Part shown: positions 33,701 to 41,033 of the stretch, one piece after another
Numbering within the stretch: position 1 is the stretch's first letter
Layout: each line of letters opens with the position of its first letter
DNA from: a virus
Reading direction: 5' to 3' (one strand)
DNA: 62,689 nt
Virus record (IMG/VR): IMGVR_UViG_3300009506_000027
Span: 1-62,689 of that record
Notes under the pieces: generated by a model
Database searches by the model: none
The model's input: only the letters and a program-made list of their open reading frames with translations
What the model was told of the DNA's origin: nothing
Position numbers and translations under genes: made by a program

Positions 33701-35705
33701 AATCATGTACGTCCGGGTGCGCGGCTACTCTGCCGTTAGCGGTGGGGGCACGGCGTCTGCTGAAGACTGGACGGGGATGATCCGGCGCGACTTCACGCTC
33801 ATCCCGACCGTGCAGGTGGTGGCGTCGCAGTCCGGTACCACCGGGACGGTAACTTTGAATATCGAGGACCCGGATTCAAAGATGAACGCCACATCTTTTG
33901 AAACCGGGATTTCTCCAGACGCCAATCCAGCCAACTGGTCCGGGTACGATAACTCCGATCCCTATGGCACCACCCAGAACATCACGATTGAGGAAAAGCA
34001 CCCCACGGTGATCCACTGGGGGGTCCGCTACGACCTCGGCCTCGGTGATGGGAACGTCTGGATTACGGGCTCCCATACCTTCGACATTGACACGATCCCG
34101 AGTGTCACGGCAGAGCTTCAGCAGGTGGGGAACTATCTCTACCTGTCGTGGAACGGCGACGAAGACGTCGGCTCCATCAAGTACCTGGGGAGCACCGGGA
34201 GTATGCCTACCGAGGCAAACCTCGACGCATCAGGTACTTATAACAATAACAGGGCGGGCCGCATCACGCTCTACACGGGTACGTTCTACGAGGGTAAGGA
34301 GTATTACGTTCGCCTGCGGGCCTACTCCGGTGCGAGCGGGGCCGGGGACCAGTCGGCGGAAGACGTTCAGGTTTCTGCGGCGCACTCCATTTCCGGCCCA
34401 CCTCTGGTCAAGGTCATCGCCACCCAGAGCGGCACCACGGGGACGCTGACCATCACCGTGGACGACCCGCTCCTGCGGGTGAACGCCACCGCTTTCGAGC
34501 CCATCGCTGGGGGCGGGGCCTTCAGCCCGAACTCGGACCCAGCAAGCTGGAGCAACTACGACAACTCCTCGCCATATACCTACTCGGACACGGTAGACAT
34601 TAATCCGAAGCACGGGAGCGTGATCTGGTGGGGGGTCAGGTGGGGGCCGACCAACGACTCGACCTACAAGTGGATTACGGGATCCCACACCTTCGACGCT
34701 GACCTCCAGGCAGAGATCAACTCCATGTCCCTGGATGTGGACGAGAACGGATACGCGGACGTGTCCGTCATCGGTGACGAAGACTGCGACAATATTTACG
34801 TGCGCGTGGGGGTCGGGTCGGCACCGACAGACCCCACGAATGGATCCTATCACGGCACCTTCTCCGGCAACAACGGGGTCGCCACAACTTCTGTGGCGGT
34901 GTCTGCTGGCGATCAAATCTACATCAAGGCCAGGGGCTACAACGGGTCTGACCCAGGGCCAGTGAAGCAACTGGTTGTTAAGTGGGTGGCTACTCCCATC
35001 GTGTCAGTCGAAGTCACTTTTGACGATGACGGGTACGCGATCGTTTCTGCCACGGCTGGCGACGACGCGACCTACATCTACTACAACGCGGACATTGGCT
35101 CTGACCCAGGAACCCCCACGAGTTCGGTCTATGACGGCTCAATCTCCGGTAGCTCTGGGAGCCACACCAGCACCACGATCCAGGCCGACATGGGTGAGGA
35201 GGTCTGGGTCAACATTCGGGCCTACGCTGGTACGGTCGCTGGCCCCGTGTTCGGGATCATCAAGGCCCGTCGCGGCGTGGGGACGGTATCGAAGACGCAG
35301 TATTTCCAGGCTACTGGGATCATCGGGCAAAGCTCGGGTGTGGTGGAGACTGACGGCTACCTCGCCGCCACAAGCACATCCTCTACGGAGGTGAAGGGCG
35401 GCATCACGATCCCGCAGGGCGTAGTGATTACCGACTTCGGTGCCAGGTTGTACCGGGGAGGAGCCTCGGACGCCGCCAGCGCCTCCCTCCTGGCCGGTCC
35501 CTATGGTGCGCTTTGGTATGTGATTGCCGCCGCCACCGCCACCGGAACCGGGTGGACAACGCCGTATGACACCGCCAACTATACTGTGACCTCTGCGGCG
35601 ATTTCATTGAAGCTAGTGTTTGACGCGAACACCAGTGGCGACGATGTAAGGTGTGACTACATCTGGATCACCTACGACGCATCGGACGTGGACAAGACCC
35701 TCTAG
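27789..35705 (+). CDS. Giant tail-tip/host-specificity protein (2638 aa)
   Basis: A composite protein. Residues about 1-250 resemble the DUF2163/BR0599 tail module, including its Cys signature CGWLFGSTDSNCGYT near 154. Residues about 330-980 are J-like; NPVWQILDVLTASYR near 524 and SFIDWADYCEEQI are typical tip-protein stretches. Two copies of a beta module (TGRYLKMLTGAAAGDVRTI near 650; CYVRITSGTGDANDPKEI near 1000) are inserted. From about 1390 on come five repeats of about 205 residues, starting near 1390, 1595, 1804, 2004 and 2203, each with a QSGSTGTL-like start and a DNSSPY-like centre, then degenerate Fn3-like units. It would form the tail tip and contact the receptor. Confidence 0.85.
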   Translation: MRSLSSAIQAILAADQQRPVTTVKITLRDVGATEIYAATHEVTISSQPYTGDMLGLPRIVVSEESGIDHIVVQLANADWSYSSYHNQNDFDGATAEVNQYFATDAGYTTFEGPVLLFSGTIFRPEVNAQVLTLNVMADARMARGGSLGRTITNHCGWLFGSTDSNCGYTYSAQVASGGSYNVGDWVPLSGSPATDQDGVALTADTMANVPANYIKIMRGSPTGTEIYTNLYIASSDLDNSQIKLGYNLEDGPLPPWSLSAGDYIVYVGCPRDTIRECARRWQFGSATRQQDKFGGFDYNRDKILPYANPKQGVVAQMSGVMGEIVPIPYGSRWTTPMILGLHHRAHGGNGAWAAWNSTRDGPFVVCIIGEGPLDTGIETIEDDIMLDGALIRATQYYVNQDWEDKFDVQTGTTTQAPSDFFPMWDTDHNLPGFSALRNIGYFIQELPESYDVQPHMTNELWDHFNPPIGSTDWGSLKPASSYFTRTRYWSVATPDIQCKYKGKKVQKYVYSGGVPTTDAYEYSRNPVWQILDVLTASYRTDDSDQWSAGLATSEVDLGSFIDWADYCEEQIDVYDYDGSSITVDRYVSDFYVKSSKRGEVLEALLLACRGALVARDGKVGIVLDAPLGGTGTVTGATSTSITESTRDGLTDASWPTGGVSGLLTGRYLKMLTGAAAGDVRTITSNTGTTINVSASFSTTPSPGDTYAVYAVELNTDNVGPIRVGHKKPLYELTNQVIASYESTKDQGRQATIPIPDTYEDDQGDYHFDKFGLNERKIQMDATTEWQQAVRNGWYELRRELDQNFEFIIEGLNIEGLAVEVGDVALINHDISGITNETVRVTRVEDNGNATYSLVCELFRDHVYLDFPTDDFDSVDISSNLIPPHGVPSHVTGVTIDHYVEMDNEAPWVVVEWEQPGWPYRNWSVVIESRFQNPLTEVWGDWEEIGTSITTKFTFRSARLGMIEVRPTLMSAVGVKANDPLENGTSSGGNTSTTLNDTTRAWDINAWDGCYVRITSGTGDANDPKEIVSNTATELTINGTYPWSPTPDGTSVYEIYVPSPEVQEQITAGIGYGFPFLDEDDGDLFLHPGWQLGLACKYLDSDTAPTLNDVITTGTILTADGAPEDGTNVHTFTTDGEIRYVGIVYYLDEACTQGESGLTVLRYTYHEADNNPKVVWFPYIPDTVGYEGARFVATDDSSQVNFGYDIITEGDPDPTWPGDYTMSGLVADPYVEDIEVPKPAEGATRKVILFNCVDADGRTFRPTDDPGRVYIDGNSRPSGYCTYDIEPDYTPVITPQAIETDTQSWRFRVKKTNIGSEAWDAISWDDLTTGEYSGNTFEPQYMTSYVLTETECLNVEVVFLRTSATDDTTQSLSMKSEAMRFTVYPFFDTVVPTVQAYPGQVGSVGNLYLVINDPKGFTVETAFKAVEDWDGEDFDDPTDGSWNRDTIVPYNLTETVNLGEDHNSLIAWAVGYDLGDGNGTVYIQGSNIFDLDKIPVVFGALHVNANGDVYLSANGREDLKSIQYLTSTTSMPGDVSGGTVVNGRSTNTLVYSGLTDGSTLYIRVRGYNLVGGAVGGGDESTEDWLGQVTNMHSSQIPGVKVYKSQSGSTGTLNILVDDPDGVQVASSFQDQSGGGDFSLSSDPTTWSGYDNSSPYDTSDTVTLVDKHTSFIAWAVGYDLGGGTEWITGTETFDIDENPSGTGTAVVYSNGNASCDLFGDEDTASWKVAASVTSFPTATTVRAQTADDGQSLTASDIGTLVSASNGDTIYYSAFPYSSTGGGGTEGAMVNFIGNYFDTDTLPTDPVAPKAFVVPSVSGSTGTLDLTVRDEYLSVTAIEKRTKQGSGAWSSWSSLTGGTGTIGVDEDLTRSQTVTIEEKHNSEIGIRIAWTDELSATRYTYFSQTYDLNVIPSVVCGLSLTLSKVYLAWIGDDDLASITYKTSTSAMPVDVSGGTTVDGRTGDEQDLGTLNRGEIMYVRVRGYSAVSGGGTASAEDWTGMIRRDFTLIPTVQVVASQSGTTGTVTLNIEDPDSKMNATSFETGISPDANPANWSGYDNSDPYGTTQNITIEEKHPTVIHWGVRYDLGLGDGNVWITGSHTFDIDTIPSVTAELQQVGNYLYLSWNGDEDVGSIKYLGSTGSMPTEANLDASGTYNNNRAGRITLYTGTFYEGKEYYVRLRAYSGASGAGDQSAEDVQVSAAHSISGPPLVKVIATQSGTTGTLTITVDDPLLRVNATAFEPIAGGGAFSPNSDPASWSNYDNSSPYTYSDTVDINPKHGSVIWWGVRWGPTNDSTYKWITGSHTFDADLQAEINSMSLDVDENGYADVSVIGDEDCDNIYVRVGVGSAPTDPTNGSYHGTFSGNNGVATTSVAVSAGDQIYIKARGYNGSDPGPVKQLVVKWVATPIVSVEVTFDDDGYAIVSATAGDDATYIYYNADIGSDPGTPTSSVYDGSISGSSGSHTSTTIQADMGEEVWVNIRAYAGTVAGPVFGIIKARRGVGTVSKTQYFQATGIIGQSSGVVETDGYLAATSTSSTEVKGGITIPQGVVITDFGARLYRGGASDAASASLLAGPYGALWYVIAAATATGTGWTTPYDTANYTVTSAAISLKLVFDANTSGDDVRCDYIWITYDASDVDKTL

Positions 35706-35714
35706 GAGAGCACA

Positions 35715-36080
35715 ATGCCGGGGAAATACGAGGAAACGCAGGCGATGGTGGATCTAGTCAAGGCTGGAGCACGCACCGTTGCAAGTGAGGATTTCAAGGA
35801 AAAGAGGAAGGCGTTCATGCCGTCCCTCCAAACCCTGGAGGACAAGTTCCGTGAGGAGCTTCGCGCCGTAGAGGCTGCGGAGGCTTATGAAGACGGCGTG
35901 GAGATCCAGCATCGTTGGGAGCGGATTCGTGGCAAGTACCAGGTGGGGATCAAGTGCATTGATGAGATTCAGGCACAGGTCCGCAGACTTCACAAGGTTA
36001 TTGATGAAATGGGTCCGCTGGTTGATGAGCAGGTGCAGAGGGCCATCGAATACGGTGGCTACGACGATCCTACCGCGTAA
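35715..36080 (+). CDS. Hypothetical helical protein (121 aa)
   Basis: AGGAGAG before the ATG. All-helical, charged (EDKFREELRAVEAAEAYEDG, QAQVRRLHKVIDEMG). It opens the group of small genes after the tail tip. Function unknown. Confidence 0.65.
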   Translation: MPGKYEETQAMVDLVKAGARTVASEDFKEKRKAFMPSLQTLEDKFREELRAVEAAEAYEDGVEIQHRWERIRGKYQVGIKCIDEIQAQVRRLHKVIDEMGPLVDEQVQRAIEYGGYDDPTA

Positions 36081-36098
36081 GAGTCAGGAGGGGCAACC

Positions 36099-36230
36099 AT
36101 GACGGCGACGCAGATTGTACTTGGTGTAGTGATCCTCGCCGTTCTTGGCGTGGTAATCGCGGCCATGTTCAAGGGCATGAAGGCCGACAGTGTGGTGGTG
36201 GACGAGGTGGGGGAGGAAGAGGATGGCTAA
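36099..36230 (+). CDS. Small membrane protein (43 aa)
   Basis: ATG after CAGGAGGGG. One membrane segment at the N-terminus (IVLGVVILAVLGVVIAAM), then a short charged acidic tail. Its end overlaps the next gene start by 8 bp. Could be part of a holin set; no proof. Confidence 0.6.
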   Translation: MTATQIVLGVVILAVLGVVIAAMFKGMKADSVVVDEVGEEEDG

Positions 36231-36567
36231 CGAAAACGGGGGCGGCAGCGTGCGCGGGATTACCATTAGCGGTACGACGCTCACGAAAGTCCTTGCGAGC
36301 CTCAACGGCATCCTTCTAGCCGTATCACTCTACTTCCTTTCTTCCTTCGGTGGAGCGCAGGCGAAGAACACGGAGCGGCTGAACACCGTGGAGCGCAACG
36401 TGGCGGTGATTCAGGGCAACCGATTCACTGCTGGGGACGCCATCGCGCTCCAGCATGACGTGAGCGCAGACATTACGGCGCAGGTGCAGGCCCTCCGGTT
36501 GGAAATGAACGCCCGCTTCGACAGGTTGGAGGACAGGATCAATCGCATCGGCGGGGGAGAACAATAA
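36223..36567 (+). CDS. Membrane protein with coiled-coil (holin-accessory type)
   Basis: 114 residues from MANENGGG (36223), with GGAGGAAGAGG before it. One membrane segment at about 22-42 (VLASLNGILLAVSLYFLSS) followed by a coiled-coil (LRLEMNARFDRLEDRINRI). This layout is reminiscent of hemolysin XhlA-type phage proteins that work with holins. Neighbouring genes also encode membrane proteins. Confidence 0.6.
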   Translation: MANENGGGSVRGITISGTTLTKVLASLNGILLAVSLYFLSSFGGAQAKNTERLNTVERNVAVIQGNRFTAGDAIALQHDVSADITAQVQALRLEMNARFDRLEDRINRIGGGEQ

Positions 36568-36851
36568 TGCTCAGAGGACTGAAGGAGATCGGCGGAAGAG
36601 GGTTTAGCATCGTAATCTGGTGCAGCGGGATCCTCCTGATCGTGGAGCTTCTGTTGTTCTGGGCCCTCTTCGACGCCAAGATAACATCAGAAGATTTTGC
36701 TGGGCTGACGCAACTTTTCATCTTGATGATCGGTGCCATGGGTGGTGTCTATCAGGGGCAGAACCTCATCAACGCCATGCCAGGAACCAGGAAGTGGGAA
36801 GGAAATCCCAACTCTGGAGATTCGACCATCACATCGGATCCCAACAAGTAG
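36567..36851 (+). CDS. Putative holin (two membrane segments)
   Basis: 94 residues, coupled to the previous gene (TAATG). Two membrane segments, about 13-35 (FSIVIWCSGILLIVELLLFW) and 47-68 (TQLFILMIGAMGGVYQG), with a short polar C-terminus. Size and topology fit a class II holin that opens the inner membrane at lysis. The endolysin gene is 9.5 kb downstream, so the call rests on topology. Confidence 0.5.
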   Translation: MLRGLKEIGGRGFSIVIWCSGILLIVELLLFWALFDAKITSEDFAGLTQLFILMIGAMGGVYQGQNLINAMPGTRKWEGNPNSGDSTITSDPNK

Positions 36852-36853
36852 CA

Positions 36854-36897
36854 CGAGAAGCCTGTCACCTGGAGGGGACGGTTTCTCTTTTGTTCAC
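36854..36897 (+). terminator. Weak intrinsic terminator candidate
   Basis: GAGAAGCCTGTC (about 36855-36866) pairs imperfectly with GGACGGTTTCTC (about 36877-36888), with TTTTGTTC following. It lies in the 108-bp gap after the holin-like gene. Confidence 0.35.
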
Positions 36898-36959
36898 CAA
36901 GGCGTGAGTGTAGATTGGAGTGACCCTGCGGAGGGTCCGAGAAACCCAGGAGAAATACC

Positions 36960-37355
36960 ATGACCGTGAGAGTTGACACCGACGTTGTGAACGGACTTGC
37001 CGACGCCTTCGCCGCCTACTTCGATAGCGGCGTTCTGGAGGTCAGGGACGGGACACAGCCCACTGATGCAGACGACGCCGCAGTCGGGAACGTACTCGCC
37101 AGCATCACCCTGCCTGCCACCGCCTTCGGCGCTGCCTCCGGTGGAGTGGTTTCCAAGAACGGGACGTGGCAAGACGGGTCCGCGAACCAGTCCGGCACCG
37201 CCACTTGGTTCAGGATGAGGGATTCGGGTGACACCTACCGCCTGGACGGCTCCTGCGGCCAGGGCTCCGGGGACTTGAGCTTCGATGATTCATCCATCGT
37301 GGCCGGTGGTGTCGTGACCATCACTGCGTTCAGCGTGACGATGCCCGAGTCCTAA
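36960..37355 (+). CDS. Hypothetical virion-like protein (131 aa)
   Basis: Beta-rich, Gly/Ala/Ser/Asp-rich (LEVRDGTQPTDADDAAVGNV, GGVVSKNGTWQDGSANQSG). CAGGAGAAATACC before the ATG. The composition is that of a virion surface or fibre-associated protein. It is followed by a strong terminator. Function unknown. Confidence 0.6.
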   Translation: MTVRVDTDVVNGLADAFAAYFDSGVLEVRDGTQPTDADDAAVGNVLASITLPATAFGAASGGVVSKNGTWQDGSANQSGTATWFRMRDSGDTYRLDGSCGQGSGDLSFDDSSIVAGGVVTITAFSVTMPES

Positions 37356-37401
37356 GCCGAATCGACAGCTTCGGATGTTGAAAAACACACCTTTCGACGC
37401 G

Positions 37402-37439
37402 AGGGACAGACGGCTAGGGGTCGTCTGTCCCTAATTTTT
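37402..37439 (+). terminator. Strong intrinsic terminator
   Basis: AGGGACAGACG (37402-37412) pairs perfectly with CGTCTGTCCCT (37422-37432) around a 9-nt loop, followed by AATTTTT. It separates the structural operon from the fibre genes, though the next gene begins only 15 bp later, so some readthrough or RNA processing must serve those genes. Confidence 0.85.
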
Positions 37440-37453
37440 GAACGGAGAGTGAA

Positions 37454-37843
37454 ATGCCTGATGCAATTCTGGGGCTGAAGAAAGAGGTGAGGGGCGAAGA
37501 CAGCGACGTCTTTATCGTCGTTCTGTTGATGTACGACATTCCCCCCGCCCAGCTTCAGACCGACGTGAACGGCGATCCCATCGTTCTCTCGCCCTCCGCT
37601 GGCCTGCCCGCCGAGTCCGCACTCGGCCCGGAGCCGGTCACGCAGGCAGAGAAGGATGAGTTCGATGCAGGAACATCTGTTTGGGCCATACACAGCTTCC
37701 TCCTTCGCCCGACCATGGACAATGCGGACATGATCGCGGAGGCGAGGAAGGGGTGGGCTGCGAGGAGACTGGAGCTTATTGCCGAGTACGAGGCGCTGGC
37801 CGGTTCTTGGGAGAACACGGGCGTCCGTATCTCCCCGACATAA
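37454..37843 (+). CDS. Hypothetical protein (129 aa)
   Basis: Begins just after the terminator with CGGAGAG before the ATG. N-terminal alpha/beta part (DVFIVVLLMYDIPPAQL), Pro-rich middle, then helices (MIAEARKGWAARRLELIAEYEAL). May be a fibre-assembly or virion protein by position. Function unknown. Confidence 0.6.
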   Translation: MPDAILGLKKEVRGEDSDVFIVVLLMYDIPPAQLQTDVNGDPIVLSPSAGLPAESALGPEPVTQAEKDEFDAGTSVWAIHSFLLRPTMDNADMIAEARKGWAARRLELIAEYEALAGSWENTGVRISPT

Positions 37844-37854
37844 GGAGTTGGATC

Positions 37855-38217
37855 ATGGCTTGGGAAGCATCACCGGGAACCCAGATTTCGACCAGTGCGT
37901 CGGTGAACGGCACGACCTACGGTGACAGTTCCAGCACGGTGAACCTGAATCCAGGCGAGTCCTGTCTGGTGACGGTCGATTCCGACACGAACGGGACGAC
38001 CGACGACCTGATTGTGGGGGTGTTCTACTCAAACGACGGCACGAACTGGGATGACGATCCGAACCGTTCGTTCCTGATCGACAAAAACACCGATCCCCAC
38101 CAGAAGTCGATCATCGTGAGTGGCCCGCCACACTTCAAGCTGATGTATAAGGGCACCGGCTCGACCGACACGTTCACCGTTCAAGCCTACGCTCGTAAGG
38201 ACGGGGTGAGCGCCTGA
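37855..38217 (+). CDS. Hypothetical beta-sandwich virion protein
   Basis: 120 residues from MAWEASPGTQISTSAS (37855), with AAGGAG before it. Thr/Ser/Asp-rich strands (ESCLVTVDSDTNGTTDDLIV), as in small carbohydrate-binding or fibre-associated proteins. It precedes three adhesin-like genes. Function unknown. Confidence 0.6.
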   Translation: MAWEASPGTQISTSASVNGTTYGDSSSTVNLNPGESCLVTVDSDTNGTTDDLIVGVFYSNDGTNWDDDPNRSFLIDKNTDPHQKSIIVSGPPHFKLMYKGTGSTDTFTVQAYARKDGVSA

Positions 38218-38243
38218 TCCTCTAGCCTGGAAGGAGGGTCAGG

Positions 38244-39122
38244 ATGGCAGACTATGGGACGACCCGGAGGTTGTACTACCCCCAGGACAGGGTGAAGCCA
38301 CAGTCGTGGCTGGTCGATCCTGCCCAGATTGCTACGGAGTATAGGAAGCTCCTGGCCGACACCGTTCTCGCGGTGCCCTTTTGGGAGACGCAGGCCGGTG
38401 ACGGGCACCCATTTGACGATGTGAGCCCGTACCACCGCTCCCTTGTAGCGGTTAACGGAAACTCAGTGATTGTACCTTCGGTGGGGGCGTGTGGCCCCAT
38501 GTTTGAGTTCACTGGGAACGCCACAGCGGACAGGATAAACATCGGGAGCATATTGACGACAGATCCGCTCTGCATGTGCAATTCCGAAGAAATGACCTTC
38601 TTGTTCTTCGGCGTCCTTCAGGGCAGGCCATGGAATAGCAGTAATCCTAGAATTTTTGATAAGTCGGATGGAGGCTCCTGCGCGAACGGCTGGGCTGTAA
38701 GCTTGGCGGACGCGACGAGCGTTTCCGACATGACATTCTGGAGGACCAGCTCCTATTCCTCCTGGCGGTACGACAACAAGCTTGCTGATGGCAAGGAGCA
38801 CAGTGTCATGTTCCGCGTCATCAGTAACAGCGTGCATTGCTTCTTCGATGGAGTAGACCAGGGAAGCCGACGAACTGGGTCCGGTACGCCGACATTCCCA
38901 GCACCGTCCGTGGCTACCAACGCCGCCATCGGAAACTGGAACCATACCACCGACCGAGAATTTTATGGGCACATCAGCATGGTGGCGATCTGGGACCGGG
39001 CTCTGACCAATGACGAGATAGCCCTACTCGCAAGCGACCCCTGGGGACTGATCCGTCCAGGGCAATCCGTGCCTACCCCACGCAGGCCATCTTCCAGTAC
39101 AGCGGTTTGGTTGCGACGATGA
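38244..39122 (+). CDS. LamG-like (concanavalin-type) adhesin or fibre protein
   Basis: 292 residues, AAGGAGG before the ATG. The central 190 residues are a beta-sandwich of the LamG/concanavalin A type: EFTGNATADRINIGS, EEMTFLFFGVLQGRPW, HSVMFRVISNSVHCFFDGV, ending in IWDRALTNDEIALLASDPWGLIRP, an ending common in metagenomic phage fibres. It probably binds sugars on the host surface. Confidence 0.75.
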   Translation: MADYGTTRRLYYPQDRVKPQSWLVDPAQIATEYRKLLADTVLAVPFWETQAGDGHPFDDVSPYHRSLVAVNGNSVIVPSVGACGPMFEFTGNATADRINIGSILTTDPLCMCNSEEMTFLFFGVLQGRPWNSSNPRIFDKSDGGSCANGWAVSLADATSVSDMTFWRTSSYSSWRYDNKLADGKEHSVMFRVISNSVHCFFDGVDQGSRRTGSGTPTFPAPSVATNAAIGNWNHTTDREFYGHISMVAIWDRALTNDEIALLASDPWGLIRPGQSVPTPRRPSSSTAVWLRR

Positions 39123-41029
39123 GCAGCAACGTAAAGCCTGCTGAATGGGGATGGACTCCAGACGGGTTGGTATCCGACTGGAAGCCGTTTGCCGAGGGGT
39201 TACGCGTCCTCGTTCCCGGTTGGGGGAAAAGATCGCCGCTGTATCTGGACGGTGTGCCTACTGCTCCGACATGGAACGGCACCGCATCTGAGGCTGTTGG
39301 CGCGTTTGGGCCGCAGTTGGATCACGATGCTAACGGGTGCCTGAATCTCGGCAACAACGACGCGACGAAGGGACCGACCAACGAGATCACGGTCGTCTAC
39401 ATCACGCAGGCGTCCACGCTGACGCAAACGAACAATTACACGGGGCTGAACAAGGGGAACGGATACCGGATTGCGACGAACAGTAGTTCGTCCGTCTGGA
39501 ATTTTGAAGTGAGCGGCACGAACGCGAACTCCGTTTCGATCACTGATTCGGCTGACAGAACGCTCCCGTTGATTCTCGTAGGAAGATGGGCGTCCAATAC
39601 GCTGGAGTCGATGCGGGCATACCGCCTGTGGGACGGTGCGCTGATTGCCAGTGACGAGGATGGTACCCCGGTTACGGGTCCGATTGACTACTCCGACGCC
39701 ACGAGTCTGTACGTAGGTGCGAACCATTACGGGTCAGCGAATTGCTACGACGGAGATAGTCTGTTCGTTGCCGTCTGGGATCGTGTGCTCACGGATAGCG
39801 AGGTCGAACAGTTTGTCAACGACCCGTGGGGGTTGATTCGCCCTGCACGCATTGTCCCAGTCCAGATCAAGACACCGACGATCATCCGGCAAAGCCTAGA
39901 AGATGGCGTCAAGCCTGCGCACTGGAACTGGAGGCCGGAGCACCTCGCTGACCCGTATCGTACGATTGCCGAGGGACTCGTGTCGGTGATGCCCTGTTGG
40001 TTGGAGCCGAGTGGGTCGGCAGACATTCACGGATACGATTTAGTGACGGGCAAGGCCCTGGACGGTTCCGGCTCCTACCCCATGAGCCTTTATCCTTCCC
40101 GTTATGGCCATTGCCTCGCAAGGTACGATAGCCAAAGCACCTACATTGCCAGCCCACTTGTGGGGGCCGTTCCGGGTGGGATCACCTTCATTGTCGGTAG
40201 AAAAGACACGAGGACCGGGGACTATGGCGGAGTGTTTTGTGTTGGGGCTGTGAGTGGTAGCCAATGCGTCCGGCTTGGCACCACCCTCGCCTATGTGAAC
40301 CAACTGGATTTTTCCAGCATCACCGGGCCGGGGTACACTGATGGGGTGCAGATAGACGATTCCTCTTATGGCCGAAACGATTACCACGTTTTCGCCGGTC
40401 AGGCTGGCTTCGGGAAGCTCCGACTGTGGATAGATGGCAAAAATCACATTGACACAACGCTCACGAGCACGCACAAAGGCTTGTATCCATATGCGAATCA
40501 GCGATACACACCTGGTCAGTGGGCGTGGGGTATCAACGGGTTCGGTGAGATCCATTTTGCCTACGTGTGGGACAGGGAACTGACCGAAGAAGAGATCCAG
40601 CTTGTAACGGCTGATCCCTGGGGGATGATCCGGCCAGTGCGGTTGCTGTCGATTCCGCCTGTCACGACGGACGACGGTGCGCGTAACGCTACGGCCACAC
40701 TGGACCTCCCGGCCCTCACGGCTTCCGGCACGGCGACTCATGTGGGGCCGGTTGCGCGTAACGCGACGGCGGCGCTGGACCTGCCCGCCCTGACCGCATC
40801 TGGTACCGCTACCCACGTAGCCCCGTCCGCGTCCATATACCATTTCCGCTGGAGGGATGACGACAACAATGAAGCGAGTGCGACCTGGCTTCAGACCGAA
40901 GACTCCAACTACTCGGTCCAACAGGACGCAGAAATCCGCCTGCGTATCCAACTACGGGCTCCTCCATCCGGTGCTGCGCAGGTAGAGTGCGCGGAGGACG
41001 GCACCGAAGACTGGTTCACCCTGGAGTAG
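39119..41029 (+). CDS. Double LamG-like adhesin with two A-T-A-L repeats
   Basis: 636 residues from the ATG at 39119, overlapping the previous stop (ATGA); a TTG at 39107 is also in frame. Two LamG-like domains, about 10-245 and 260-515, each ending in a Trp-Asp-Arg...DPWG(L/M)IRP motif. Then two copies of the 24-residue repeat (NATAALDLPALTASGTATH) and a C-terminal domain (FRWRDDDNNEASATWL ... CAEDGTEDWF) also found at the end of the next protein. Virion surface, host binding. Confidence 0.75.
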   Translation: MSSNVKPAEWGWTPDGLVSDWKPFAEGLRVLVPGWGKRSPLYLDGVPTAPTWNGTASEAVGAFGPQLDHDANGCLNLGNNDATKGPTNEITVVYITQASTLTQTNNYTGLNKGNGYRIATNSSSSVWNFEVSGTNANSVSITDSADRTLPLILVGRWASNTLESMRAYRLWDGALIASDEDGTPVTGPIDYSDATSLYVGANHYGSANCYDGDSLFVAVWDRVLTDSEVEQFVNDPWGLIRPARIVPVQIKTPTIIRQSLEDGVKPAHWNWRPEHLADPYRTIAEGLVSVMPCWLEPSGSADIHGYDLVTGKALDGSGSYPMSLYPSRYGHCLARYDSQSTYIASPLVGAVPGGITFIVGRKDTRTGDYGGVFCVGAVSGSQCVRLGTTLAYVNQLDFSSITGPGYTDGVQIDDSSYGRNDYHVFAGQAGFGKLRLWIDGKNHIDTTLTSTHKGLYPYANQRYTPGQWAWGINGFGEIHFAYVWDRELTEEEIQLVTADPWGMIRPVRLLSIPPVTTDDGARNATATLDLPALTASGTATHVGPVARNATAALDLPALTASGTATHVAPSASIYHFRWRDDDNNEASATWLQTEDSNYSVQQDAEIRLRIQLRAPPSGAAQVECAEDGTEDWFTLE

Positions 41030-41033
41030 CGCT

